The notes below the pieces were generated by a model. That model was not told the DNA's origin and made no database searches. It was given only the letters and a program-made list of their open reading frames with translations. The position numbers were made by a program, and so were the translations under genes. 64,000 nucleotides of DNA from Proteobacteria bacterium UBA981 (GTDB taxonomy: Bacteria; Pseudomonadota; Gammaproteobacteria; Ga0077536), in NCBI GenBank assembly GCA_002292285.1, contig DBBP01000008.1:310001-374000 (forward strand). Reading direction: 5' to 3'. Below, in pieces: positions 31,140 through 39,483 of the stretch (its first letter is position 1; every line of letters begins with the position of its first letter).

Positions 31140-33230
31140 ATGAGCGCGCAGCCTGAATTTTTACCGTCCGCCTGCCCACACGATTGCCCCTCAACCTGTG
31201 CTCTGGAGGTTGAACGACTCAGCCCCACGCGCATCGGGAGAGTCCGAGGCGCGGCCGACAACACCTACACTGACGGGGTCATCTGCAGCAAAGTCGCGCG
31301 CTACGCCGAGCGAATTCATCATCCAGACCGATTAACGCAACCGCTACGTCGGGTGGGCTGCAAGGGTGCTGGTGAGTTTGCTCCGATTAGCTGGGAAGAT
31401 GCCTTAGACGAAATAGCAGAGCGATTCCTTACGGCAGAACAGCGCCATGGGCCAGAGACGGTGTGGCCATATTTTTATGCCGGCACCATGGGGCTGGTCA
31501 TGCGCGATGGGATAAACCGATTGCGCCATGCCAAGCGCTATTCCGGGCAGCATTCGACCATCTGCACGTCGCTCGCGGCAGGCGGGTATCTCGCTGGGAG
31601 CGGACGCTTGAGTGGCGTTGATCCGCGCGAGATGAGCGAGTCGGATGTCATCGTCATTTGGGGCACCAATGCTGCTGCCACGCAGATTAATGTGATGACT
31701 CATGCACTTAAGGCCCGACGCCGCAGCGGCACGCAGATCGTTGTCATCGATACCTATCTGAACGCAACCGCTAAACAAGCTGACATGTTCTTGTGCGTCA
31801 AACCAGGCACCGACGGCGCGTTGGCCTGCGCGGTGATGCATATTCTGTTCCGCGACGGACTCGCTGACCGGGATTACCTATCGCGCTACACCGATTGCCC
31901 GGAGCGACTCGAAGCCCACCTTCGCCCGCGCACACCAGCGTGGGCAAGCGCGATCTGCGGTGTCAATGTGGCGGAAATAGAAGCGTTCGCTGCACTGATC
32001 GGCGGGCATCAGAAAACCTTCTTGCGCCTCGGTTATGGCTTTGCCCGGCAACGGAATGGTGCGGTGAACATGCATGCCGCAGCGTCCATCGCGGCGGTGA
32101 CAGGGTCCTGGCAACATCGGGGCGGTGGTGCGTTCTATAACAATGGTGCAATTTATCATTGGGACCGCACACTCATCGACGGTCTCGATGTGCGCGACCC
32201 TGACGTCCGCCTTCTCGATCAATCGCGTATTGGCGCGGTACTGACTGGCGAGCCATTCGCGCTTGGCGGTGGACCACCAGTCACTGCAATGCTGATTCAA
32301 AACACCAATCCCATGTCCGTCGCGCCGGATTTGAATGTCGTGAAGCAGGGATTTTCGCGCGAGGATTTGTTTGTCTGTGTACACGAACAATTCATGACCG
32401 AGACTGCCTCAATGGCGGACATCGTCCTGCCCGCGACCATGTTTCTCGAACACGATGATCTTTATCAGGCCGGTGGGCAGCAACACATCCTGCTCGGACG
32501 CAAAGTAATCGAAGCGCCGCTCGAGTGTCGTTCCAATCACGATGTGATTTGCGCGATCGCGTCACGGGTCGGCGCGCAACACCGGGGCTTCAATATGACC
32601 CCGGATGAAATCATCGACTCGACATTACGTGCCTCCGGCTGGGATGGCATCGATAAGCTGAGTGAGCAGCGTTGGTTTGACGTGCAGCCGGATTTCAAAG
32701 AGGCGCATTTCATCGATGGCTTTGGCCATGCCGACAAGCGCTGGCACTTCGCCCCGGATTGGGCGACTGGCGGCCCTACTGAGTTCGTCGACGGTGCCAC
32801 GCTCGCTTCGATGCCATCTCTGCCGGACCACTGGGCTGAGATTGAGAACGCGAATGAAGATTTTCCGTTCCGCTTGATCACAGCGCCGGCACGGCACTAT
32901 TTGAATTCCTCCTTCAACGAAACGCCAACGTCCCGGCGTCGCGAAGGCAGCCCAACGTTGTTACTGCATCCAGATGATGCGAGTTCGCTCGGCGTTCAGT
33001 CTGGTGACCAGGTGACGGTCAGCAACTCGCGCGGCACGTTAGACATTCGAGCAGAAGTATTCGCCGGCTTGCAGGTCGGTGTCGTGGTAGCAGAAAGCAT
33101 CTGGCCCAATCACGCTTATCCTGGTGGCCTGGGCATCAATGTTCTCACCGGCGCCGATCCCGCAGCCCCACACGGCGGTGCGGCGTTCCATGACAATCGG
33201 GTCAACGTTGTGGCGACACAAGCGCTCTGA
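31140..33230 (+). CDS. Second molybdopterin oxidoreductase, single-subunit
   Basis: A 696-residue protein of the bis-MGD superfamily, a distant paralogue of the enzyme at 24714. The [4Fe-4S] ligands are C12, C16, C20 and C49 (ACPHDCPSTC ... VICSKV). C142 in HSTICTSLAAGG is a candidate metal ligand. The central TNPMSVAPDLNVV block and the end motif LLLHPDDASSLGVQSGD followed by VTVSNSRG are typical of the C-terminal cofactor domain. No Tat signal, so it works in the cytoplasm. Similar enzymes appear as anaerobic dehydrogenases of the YnfE/BisC type, but no membrane or electron-transfer subunit is near. Substrate unknown. Confidence 0.93.
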   Translation: MSAQPEFLPSACPHDCPSTCALEVERLSPTRIGRVRGAADNTYTDGVICSKVARYAERIHHPDRLTQPLRRVGCKGAGEFAPISWEDALDEIAERFLTAEQRHGPETVWPYFYAGTMGLVMRDGINRLRHAKRYSGQHSTICTSLAAGGYLAGSGRLSGVDPREMSESDVIVIWGTNAAATQINVMTHALKARRRSGTQIVVIDTYLNATAKQADMFLCVKPGTDGALACAVMHILFRDGLADRDYLSRYTDCPERLEAHLRPRTPAWASAICGVNVAEIEAFAALIGGHQKTFLRLGYGFARQRNGAVNMHAAASIAAVTGSWQHRGGGAFYNNGAIYHWDRTLIDGLDVRDPDVRLLDQSRIGAVLTGEPFALGGGPPVTAMLIQNTNPMSVAPDLNVVKQGFSREDLFVCVHEQFMTETASMADIVLPATMFLEHDDLYQAGGQQHILLGRKVIEAPLECRSNHDVICAIASRVGAQHRGFNMTPDEIIDSTLRASGWDGIDKLSEQRWFDVQPDFKEAHFIDGFGHADKRWHFAPDWATGGPTEFVDGATLASMPSLPDHWAEIENANEDFPFRLITAPARHYLNSSFNETPTSRRREGSPTLLLHPDDASSLGVQSGDQVTVSNSRGTLDIRAEVFAGLQVGVVVAESIWPNHAYPGGLGINVLTGADPAAPHGGAAFHDNRVNVVATQAL

Positions 33231-33312
33231 CGGGCATGCCGTTGCGTTGTATCGGACTCACTGAATGTCCTATGCTCGCGCGCATCTTTCCACAATAAAC
33301 AGACGCGAGCTT

Positions 33313-34137
33313 ATGGAACAGGAACTCGAAATATTTCAGCAAGTGTATGAATTGATCGTCAATTTTGTCGTCACTTATTCCTTTCAGCTCGCCGGTGCCG
33401 TCATTATTCTCATCGCCGGCATTATTGTCGGCGGCTGGGTGGCGCGCACCCTCGCCAGCCTGCTGGCCAAGCGCAATGTCGACGTCACGCTGCGCCAGTT
33501 TATCGCTGCAACGGCGCGCCTGGTCGTTATTATTCTTTTCGTCATCATCGCGTTGTCGAAACTTGGCATCAGCATCACGCCGTTCATCGCAGCCATCGGC
33601 GGCCTCGCCGTCGGCGCCAGCTTCGCCATTCAGGGGCCGGTATCAAACTACGGTGCAGGTTTGGTGATCATTCTCACGCGCATGTACAAAGTTGGTGACA
33701 CGATTTCTGTACAGGGCTGTTCTGGGGTGGTCAGAAGCATCGAGCTCGCCACAACTCAACTGGTCGCCGAAGATGGCGAAGACATCATCATCCCGAACAA
33801 ACACATCGTGGGGGAGATTCACCGAAACTCGTACAACTATCGTCTTGTCGAAGGTCAGATCGCGATAGAAGGCAACGCAGAACCAACTGCCGCAATCGAT
33901 GCCATCGTTGAAGTGCTGACCGCTACTGAAGGCTTATCGGACTCGTCACCACCGACAGTTGGAATTGAGGCGTTCGTTGACGCAGGGATTGTCATTGGCT
34001 ACCGCTATTGGGTGCCGACTGCGCGTTATTTTGAGACACTTTACGGCGTTAATAACCGCATATTTGAGAATTTCGCGAGCCGCGGAATTCGTCTTGCTGT
34101 TCAACATCACCGGGTAGATCTCAGCGAGCGGGCTTGA
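33313..34137 (+). CDS. Small-conductance mechanosensitive channel (MscS family)
   Basis: A 274-residue MscS. Three membrane helices (about residues 15-40, 55-80 and 85-115) precede the beta domain. The pore helix TM3 has the Ala/Gly pattern IGGLAVGASFAIQGPVSNYGAGLVI (about 96-121). The beta domain has YKVGDTISVQGCSGVV and the late VEIPN-like DIIIPNKHIV motif (about 157-166). It opens on membrane tension to release solutes during osmotic downshock. Start taken at ATG 33313 as in the family; an in-frame ATG at 33265 is less likely. Convergent with the Hsp20 gene. Confidence 0.95.
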   Translation: MEQELEIFQQVYELIVNFVVTYSFQLAGAVIILIAGIIVGGWVARTLASLLAKRNVDVTLRQFIAATARLVVIILFVIIALSKLGISITPFIAAIGGLAVGASFAIQGPVSNYGAGLVIILTRMYKVGDTISVQGCSGVVRSIELATTQLVAEDGEDIIIPNKHIVGEIHRNSYNYRLVEGQIAIEGNAEPTAAIDAIVEVLTATEGLSDSSPPTVGIEAFVDAGIVIGYRYWVPTARYFETLYGVNNRIFENFASRGIRLAVQHHRVDLSERA

Positions 34138-34152
34138 GGATGAAGGGACGGA

Positions 34153-34176
34153 GAAACGGGGCAATTGCCCCGTTTC
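34153..34176. terminator. Perfect 24-bp palindrome, bidirectional terminator
   Basis: GAAACGGGGCAA is followed directly by its reverse complement TTGCCCCGTTTC. The RNA folds into a 10-bp stem with an AATT loop and carries T-rich ends on both strands. It sits between the convergent MscS and Hsp20 genes and most likely ends both transcripts. Confidence 0.7.
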
Positions 34177-34189
34177 AGTTCGTTTACAG

Positions 34190-34636
34190 CTAGTTAAGCA
34201 CCTTTATTTTACGTGCCTTGAGTTGCGCTTTCTTCGGTAGCGTAATTTCCAACACGCCATGATTACTGCGCGCCTCGATGCTTTCTGCATCCGCACTATC
34301 CGGCAGGGCGAAGCGGCGATAGAAGTTCCCAAAAGCTCGCTCCAAACGGCGCCCACCCGTCGTTTCGTTGGGCTCATGGTCGACCGTGCGGGCACCACTT
34401 AGGGTAAGCACACTGTTTTCCATCGTGATCTCGATATCCTCAGCCGCTACCCCTGGCAAGTCCGCACGAATCACGAAGCGGTCCGTATGCTCGGCCACAT
34501 CGACCGCAGGACTCCAGTGTGCGACCGCAGACACTGACGTGTCATCGTCTGTGCCGGCTGCGTTCTCGAAAGCTCGATTCAATTCGCCTTGCAAACGTCG
34601 AAAGCTGCCAAATGGTTCGTAAATTGCTGCACGCAT
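34190..34636 (-). CDS. Hsp20/alpha-crystallin small heat shock protein
   Basis: A 148-residue small heat shock protein, an ATP-independent chaperone that holds unfolded proteins. The alpha-crystallin domain spans about residues 44-140, with AEHTDRFVIRADLPGVAAEDIEI near its start, and the conserved closing motif NHGVLEITLPKK (about 127-138). The C-terminal end KARKIKVLN carries the IxV/I-like motif used for assembly. The start at ATG 34636 is set by GGAGACAG six bases upstream. A sigma-32-like promoter lies just upstream, so heat induction is likely. Confidence 0.95.
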   Translation of the reverse strand: MRAAIYEPFGSFRRLQGELNRAFENAAGTDDDTSVSAVAHWSPAVDVAEHTDRFVIRADLPGVAAEDIEITMENSVLTLSGARTVDHEPNETTGGRRLERAFGNFYRRFALPDSADAESIEARSNHGVLEITLPKKAQLKARKIKVLN

Positions 34637-34678
34637 AATTGCTGTCTCCAATGCTGATTTATTTATTAGCCTGGGACT

Positions 34679-34707
34679 TAGATGGAGCGTTTCGATTTTT
34701 TTTCAAG
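34679..34707 (-). promoter_or_regulatory. Heat-shock (sigma-32-type) promoter for hsp20
   Basis: On the minus strand a perfect -35 element CTTGAAA (34707-34701) is followed after 13 bases by CTCCATCTA (34687-34679), close to the sigma-32 -10 consensus CCCCATnTA. The expected transcript start is about 35 bases upstream of the hsp20 ATG. This is a motif reading, not a measured promoter. Confidence 0.75.
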
Positions 34708-34832
34708 CCTTGTTATCTCGCACAGCGTACGCCGAACGCCTGCGATAAACTTAAAGTCAGGTGCGACACTCCGTGTGGTTCGAATAACATGGCAATCCCT
34801 AACCGACCAGATTACCCAAGAGGGTTGTAACG

Positions 34833-35513
34833 ATGATTGATTTGTATACCGACGCCACACCGAACGGTTGGAAAGTATCCATCGTGCTGGAAGAAATCGG
34901 CATGGACTACACCACTCATCACGTCGACCTGATGAAAGGCGAACAAAAGCAGGATTGGTTTCTGAAGCTGTGTCCGAATGGGCGCATTCCGGCTATTGTC
35001 GATCGCGGCAATGGCGATCTGACGATTTTCGAATCCGGCGCCATCATGCTCTATCTGGCGAAAAAAAGCGGTCAGCTGCTACCACGAGATAGCCACGGGG
35101 AGTGGCATGTAACGCAGTGGCTGATGTTCCAGATGGCGGGGATTGGTCCCATGATGGGGCAGTCGAACGTCTTCTTTCGATACTTCCCCGAAAAATTACC
35201 CGCCGCTATCGAGCGCTATCACAACGAATGTCGGCGCCTTTACGAAGTGCTCGATCGACAACTTGAAGGTCGGGACTATCTTTGCGACGAATACTCAATT
35301 GCCGACATCGCCAACTGGTCATGGGTGCGCATATATTTTTGGGGCGGGACCAACATCGATGGGCTCGACAACCTCCAAGCGTGGCTGGAACGATTGGAAG
35401 CACGCCCCGCCTGTCAACGCGGGACTGCCGTCCCCCATGCTATGAATTTTACCGAGCTGGAGGCCGATCTCGCCAAGCAAGATAGCACCATCCGAACGTT
35501 GGTAACCCAGTAA
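34833..35513 (+). CDS. Glutathione S-transferase family protein (Nu/YfcG-like)
   Basis: A 226-residue GST. The N-terminal thioredoxin-like domain (about 1-80) has TPNGWKVSIVLEE, where the Thr and Asn of the Nu-class proteins such as YfcG contact glutathione, the cis-proline region NGRIPAIVD and the ESGAIMLYL motif. The helical domain follows (about 92-215) with the ADIANWSWVRIYFW stretch. Nu-class members act as glutathione-dependent disulfide reductases rather than classical transferases. It precedes the methyltransferase gene by 13 bp on the same strand. Confidence 0.93.
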   Translation: MIDLYTDATPNGWKVSIVLEEIGMDYTTHHVDLMKGEQKQDWFLKLCPNGRIPAIVDRGNGDLTIFESGAIMLYLAKKSGQLLPRDSHGEWHVTQWLMFQMAGIGPMMGQSNVFFRYFPEKLPAAIERYHNECRRLYEVLDRQLEGRDYLCDEYSIADIANWSWVRIYFWGGTNIDGLDNLQAWLERLEARPACQRGTAVPHAMNFTELEADLAKQDSTIRTLVTQ

Positions 35514-35526
35514 ACAGGACACGCAA

Positions 35527-36237
35527 ATGCAATTGATAGCAGATGATATTTCGACAATTTGTAGTGACCGGGACGTGTATACCACCCGATTGGCGCTCGA
35601 TAACTGCGCCATCGTCGAGCTTGGCTGCGGCACCGCAATGCACACGCACGCAATTGCCAGCGAGGGCGTTGGGCGAAGCATCACTGCATTCGAAGTTGAT
35701 GAAACGCAGCTGGCTATTAACGTCGCCGCCAACCAGGCGCCTAACGTTCGTTTTGCTTATGGCGGTGCAGAAAAAATCGCTTGTGCGGACGCCAGTACTG
35801 ACGTTGTGTTTATGTTCAAGTCACTTCATCACGTGCCGCACACGAGCCTCACTGATGCGCTCAAAGAAGTCCACCGCATTCTGAAGCCGGGCGGCCACGT
35901 GTACATTTCAGAGCCGTTATTCGCAGGCCCGTTAAACGACATTATTCGGCTGTTCCATGACGAACAGCAGGTTCGCAAGGCCGCCTACACAGCCGTCCGG
36001 GCCAGCGTTGCATCAGGCGTGTTCGAACTTGCCGAGCAGGTATTCTTTCTGTCGCCCGTCCAGTTCGAAAATTTTGCGCAGTTTGACGAGCGCTTACTAA
36101 AGGCGACCCACACGGATTTTCAGCTCAACGATGAAACGCTTACACAGGTGCGAGAAAAACTGGAGAGCCATATCGCAACCACAGGTAGTGAGTTTCTTGC
36201 GCCTATGCGCGTCGACCTCCTGCGTCGCCCAACGTAG
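35527..36237 (+). CDS. Class I SAM-dependent methyltransferase
   Basis: A 236-residue methyltransferase. SAM-binding motif I VELGCGTAMHTHAIA is at about residues 30-44, the acidic end of strand 2 is FEVDETQL (about 55-62), and the post-motif GAEKIACADASTDVVFMFKSLHHV (about 80-103) matches UbiE/Methyltransf_11. The LKPGGHVYISEPLF motif follows. The substrate is unknown; ubiquinone-type or small-molecule methylation are both possible. Likely co-transcribed with the GST gene. Confidence 0.9.
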   Translation: MQLIADDISTICSDRDVYTTRLALDNCAIVELGCGTAMHTHAIASEGVGRSITAFEVDETQLAINVAANQAPNVRFAYGGAEKIACADASTDVVFMFKSLHHVPHTSLTDALKEVHRILKPGGHVYISEPLFAGPLNDIIRLFHDEQQVRKAAYTAVRASVASGVFELAEQVFFLSPVQFENFAQFDERLLKATHTDFQLNDETLTQVREKLESHIATTGSEFLAPMRVDLLRRPT

Positions 36238-36297
36238 TTTGAAGTCCGGACTTAAGCACTGTCACGTCTGGCGGGCTGGGTCATGCTTGCCGCGCGA

Positions 36298-37140
36298 TTA
36301 CCCGCCATTACGCAAAGCTTGAATGCGCGCATTCAGCGGCGGGTGGGTCGAGAGCAGGCTACCAAGGCCACCCGAGATCGCAAACGCCTCTACTTCCCTC
36401 GGCAATGGCTCAGGCGTCGCGCCCTGTTGCAGGCGCTCTAACGCAGCAATCATCTTTGCCCGCCCCGCCAACGCTGCACCGCCCGCGTCAGCTCGATATT
36501 CCCGATAGCGGCTAAACCACATCACAACGAGAGAGGCGAGAAAACCCAAACCAATCTGCGCCACGTAGTAGCCGACGAAATAGCCCATGCCGCGACCACG
36601 TCCATTGCGGTCGAGGGCGGCGGCAATGATGTTGGCAAATACCATGACGAAGGTGTTCATGACGCCCTGCAGCAACGCCAGTGTCACCATATCGCCATTT
36701 GCCACATGGCTGATTTCGTGGGCCAGCACGGCTTCAACTTCGTCATCACTCATATGCTGTAGCAGCCCACTGCTGACGGCGACCAGCGCAGCGTCCTTTT
36801 TGGCACCCGTTGCAAACGCATTGGGAGTCGGGGATTCGAAAATCGCCACATCGGGCATCCCGATGCCAGCTCCCTCGGCTTGTTTCGCGACCGTTTCCAA
36901 CAACCAGGATTCGTGCTGGGTGTTGGGTTGGTCGATAATCCGTGCGCCGACTGAACGGGCCGCCATCTTCTTTGACAACAACAGCGATATGAACGCCCCG
37001 CCCATTCCAAACAGCGCAGCGAAAATCACGAAGCCACTGATCCCACCACTTTGCTGGCCAATGCCGAACAAATTCAACACGATTGACAGCACAACCATAA
37101 CGGCGATGTTGGTCGCCAAAAAAAGACCGATCCGCATCAT
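36298..37140 (-). CDS. htpX: Membrane zinc metalloprotease HtpX
   Basis: A 280-residue M48-family protease. Two N-terminal membrane helices (about 5-27 and 37-57), the zinc-binding HEISH at residues 141-145 with the third ligand Glu further on (YREYRADAGGA near 218), and two more hydrophobic segments (about 155-205) between them match HtpX. It degrades misfolded membrane proteins together with FtsH in the inner membrane. The ending GGLGSLLSTHPPLNARIQAL is the conserved C-terminus. In many proteobacteria htpX is under heat or envelope stress control; no clear promoter of that kind was seen here. Confidence 0.95.
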   Translation of the reverse strand: MMRIGLFLATNIAVMVVLSIVLNLFGIGQQSGGISGFVIFAALFGMGGAFISLLLSKKMAARSVGARIIDQPNTQHESWLLETVAKQAEGAGIGMPDVAIFESPTPNAFATGAKKDAALVAVSSGLLQHMSDDEVEAVLAHEISHVANGDMVTLALLQGVMNTFVMVFANIIAAALDRNGRGRGMGYFVGYYVAQIGLGFLASLVVMWFSRYREYRADAGGAALAGRAKMIAALERLQQGATPEPLPREVEAFAISGGLGSLLSTHPPLNARIQALRNGG

Positions 37141-37427
37141 CTAAACTTGGACTCCCGAGTATTAATAAAAGTGAATTGCTAACGTAGTGCCAACCGTGTC
37201 CGATTTAAACCCAGGCGAGGACCGCCTCCCCTTCCACCGCAGGGCCAATCCTGGTGGGCAGCATCACGTCGAGTGCGAACGAGTCGCACCCATTCTCGCC
37301 GGCGAGCCTGAGACCGGCAGTAACATTGTCGAGGCAATCGACACGGAATCCGTGTGCTTTCCATCCTTCAAACCGCCGGCATGATTTATAAGCGCGCATC
37401 GGCAATAGGCCAATGGCGGAATCTCGC

Positions 37428-38360
37428 CTAGCGATGAAACCAGGCCAGCAAAAGCGTCGCAACAATGCTCGACAGCGCGGTCGATACAACAATGCACTTC
37501 GAGACGGTTTCTTTGCGAATGTCGTACTGCGTGGCGAATATAAATGCGTTGAGGCCGCATGGCATTGCCGCCAGCACGACGGCGACGTGCTTCCACGTCG
37601 TTTCAATATCGAGCGCGTCGCAGGCAATCCAGACTAGTAGCGGATGGACGAAATTTTTCAGCCCGATGAGGAGGCTGACATCGCGATAGCTGCCGCCAAT
37701 TTTATAGTCCGCGAGACTTATCCCCAGCGCAATAAGCGCACATGCTGGTCCAGCCGCGCTGAGTAATTCAAGACTGCGATCAACAACCAAAGGGAGGCCA
37801 AACCCAAGCAAATTAGCGCTAACCCCCAGCATCATGCTCAGAATTACGGGATTAATAATCAACTTGATGATGGTGCCCAGCTGCGCACGCGCCCCACCGG
37901 CACGTTCGGGTGCAGTCATTTCCAGCGTATAGGTCGTCAGGGGAAACAAGAACGTACTTTGGGTTGCGAGCAGGAGAAACATCGGGACCGCCGCCTCAGG
38001 GCCGAAAGCGGCCAGCGTGAGCGGAAAACCAAGCAACACCATGTTCGAGTAGCCGGCGGACATCCCTGCCATGGCCGTTTCGTGGCGCTGCCAACCCAGA
38101 AAATGGCGCGCGCAGAGCATGCCGATGGCGAAAAGAAAAAACGAGGGTAGATAGAAGGCGCACAAATAGTCCCACGGTATTCGTTGCGGTAACTCGGCCT
38201 CTAACAACGAACGAAACAACATCGCCGGGATGGCAAGGTAGTACATGAAGCGGGTAAGGCCGCGGCCGCTGTCACTATCGAACAAACCGGCCCGCGCGAG
38301 CGCATAGCCGAGCGCGACAGTCCCGAACACCGGCACCACGGCTAGCGCGACAACGTTCAT
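37428..38360 (-). CDS. AEC-family auxin-efflux-carrier-like transporter
   Basis: A 310-residue membrane protein with about ten hydrophobic helices and the two-half layout of the AEC (auxin efflux carrier, BART superfamily) transporters. The opening NVVALAVVPVFGTVALGYALAR and the second-half MSMMLGVSANLLGFGLP-like region fit the family. Bacterial members export or import small organic acids such as malate or malonate. It begins 5 bp after the luciferase-like monooxygenase gene, so the two are probably translated together, and it may move that enzyme's substrate or product. Confidence 0.9.
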   Translation of the reverse strand: MNVVALAVVPVFGTVALGYALARAGLFDSDSGRGLTRFMYYLAIPAMLFRSLLEAELPQRIPWDYLCAFYLPSFFLFAIGMLCARHFLGWQRHETAMAGMSAGYSNMVLLGFPLTLAAFGPEAAVPMFLLLATQSTFLFPLTTYTLEMTAPERAGGARAQLGTIIKLIINPVILSMMLGVSANLLGFGLPLVVDRSLELLSAAGPACALIALGISLADYKIGGSYRDVSLLIGLKNFVHPLLVWIACDALDIETTWKHVAVVLAAMPCGLNAFIFATQYDIRKETVSKCIVVSTALSSIVATLLLAWFHR

Positions 38361-38365
38361 GGTGC

Positions 38366-39232
38366 CTAGCGGGCCGGCCCGCGTTGCACGGCAGCCAGAC
38401 TCGCTGCGAAACTACCTGGGGCTTCGTGAGCCCAATCGAACCACCATGTCGCACCACATTGCTGGAACTCAGCAGGTGTTTCGCCGCCGCGCTCACCAAG
38501 ACGCCCGCTCGCAACATAATCGAAGTCTGCAGCCACCCCGCGGCCTCTTGCGTAAGCCACCATCGACGTGAAGCTGGCGCAATCCAGCCACCATTGTGAC
38601 CAGTCGATTGAGCTGTCGGGCTGTTCAACGAAGTCTGCCGGCATCTGCACCGGGATGACCCCGTCCCATTGCGTTGCGCGGCGCAACCCGGCGCGCGCCG
38701 GAAGTGAAGCGGCTACCCACACCGGGATACGCGGTTGTTGTTGCGAGCGCGGTGCAAATTGTGCGCCGCTCACCTGGTAGTAGGTCCCGCTGTGGTTAAC
38801 TTCCTGTCCACGCATGAGCTGATCGGCTATCTGCAGTCCTTCGTCCAGCCGGGCGGCGCGTGTCCGCGCCGCAGGGTCTTCACCAAAGGCTGCAAACTCA
38901 ACCTCTGCCGGCTCGCCGAGGCCGACACCTATGTTGACGCGGCCACGACTAAGATGATCGAGCGTCACCATCTCGCGCGCGAATTTCCAGGGCCGTCGCC
39001 GGGCCAGCGGCGTGATCATTGCACCGAGGCGAATTCGCTCGGTCGCCTGTGCAATGGCACCCAGGACGACAATCGCATCGACGAGATCGAGGCGTCCAGC
39101 CGGCTCGAAGGCCAGGTGGTCCCAGATAAAGAAACCGTCATAGCCGGCGTCTTCCGCTGCCACCGCCAGTTCGACCAGGCGCGCGGGGTCGCCGTAGTCA
39201 TTAAAAATCGGGGCGTACACGGCGTGTTTCAT
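38366..39232 (-). CDS. LLM-class flavin-dependent oxidoreductase (short form)
   Basis: A 288-residue TIM-barrel enzyme of the bacterial luciferase-like monooxygenase family. Family marks: AAEDAGYDGFFIWDHL at about 27-42, the RIRLGAMITPLARRRPWKFAREMVTLD block (about 67-93) and LSRGRVNIGVGLG (about 94-106). Flavin may be FMN supplied by a reductase, or F420; the sequence does not decide. Its stop is 5 bp from the AEC transporter start, which indicates an operon. Confidence 0.9.
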   Translation of the reverse strand: MKHAVYAPIFNDYGDPARLVELAVAAEDAGYDGFFIWDHLAFEPAGRLDLVDAIVVLGAIAQATERIRLGAMITPLARRRPWKFAREMVTLDHLSRGRVNIGVGLGEPAEVEFAAFGEDPAARTRAARLDEGLQIADQLMRGQEVNHSGTYYQVSGAQFAPRSQQQPRIPVWVAASLPARAGLRRATQWDGVIPVQMPADFVEQPDSSIDWSQWWLDCASFTSMVAYARGRGVAADFDYVASGRLGERGGETPAEFQQCGATWWFDWAHEAPGSFAASLAAVQRGPAR

Positions 39233-39424
39233 GTCATCACCAGCTTAGTAATGGGTACGGCGGGGACCGAGGATTCGTAGAGCCGATACCGGATACAGAA
39301 TCCTGGCGTGTGATCCGCGGGTGGGCACCCTGGGACCCGGTGTGCGCGCAATTGTGTCGTCGCGCCCGTACGCAAGTCGTCCAGATGCGGTCATTGTCAG
39401 ATCGCGGAGCAATTTCCGACAAGC

Positions 39425-39459
39425 AAAAAAAACCCGGCGACAGCAACGCTTACACCGGG
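39425..39459 (-). terminator. Rho-independent terminator after the long LLM gene
   Basis: On the minus strand CCCGG (39459-39455) and CCGGG (39437-39433) form a GC stem with a longer loop that can extend it partly, followed by a run of eight T (39432-39425). It lies about 25 bp after the stop of the gene at 39484, so this gene ends before the next LLM gene starts. Confidence 0.75.
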
Positions 39460-39483
39460 CTGCAGGCATTCGTGAATGTGTGC

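Noticed and set aside
30788..31156. A 122-residue plus-strand frame before the second molybdopterin gene
   Set aside because: It runs past the start of that gene, has no recognisable domain and an odd composition. Kept as gap sequence rather than a gene.
34780..34800. A GGTTCGAAT segment like a tRNA T-loop
   Set aside because: The flanking bases do not fold into an acceptor, D or anticodon arm, and the hit sits in a short promoter gap.
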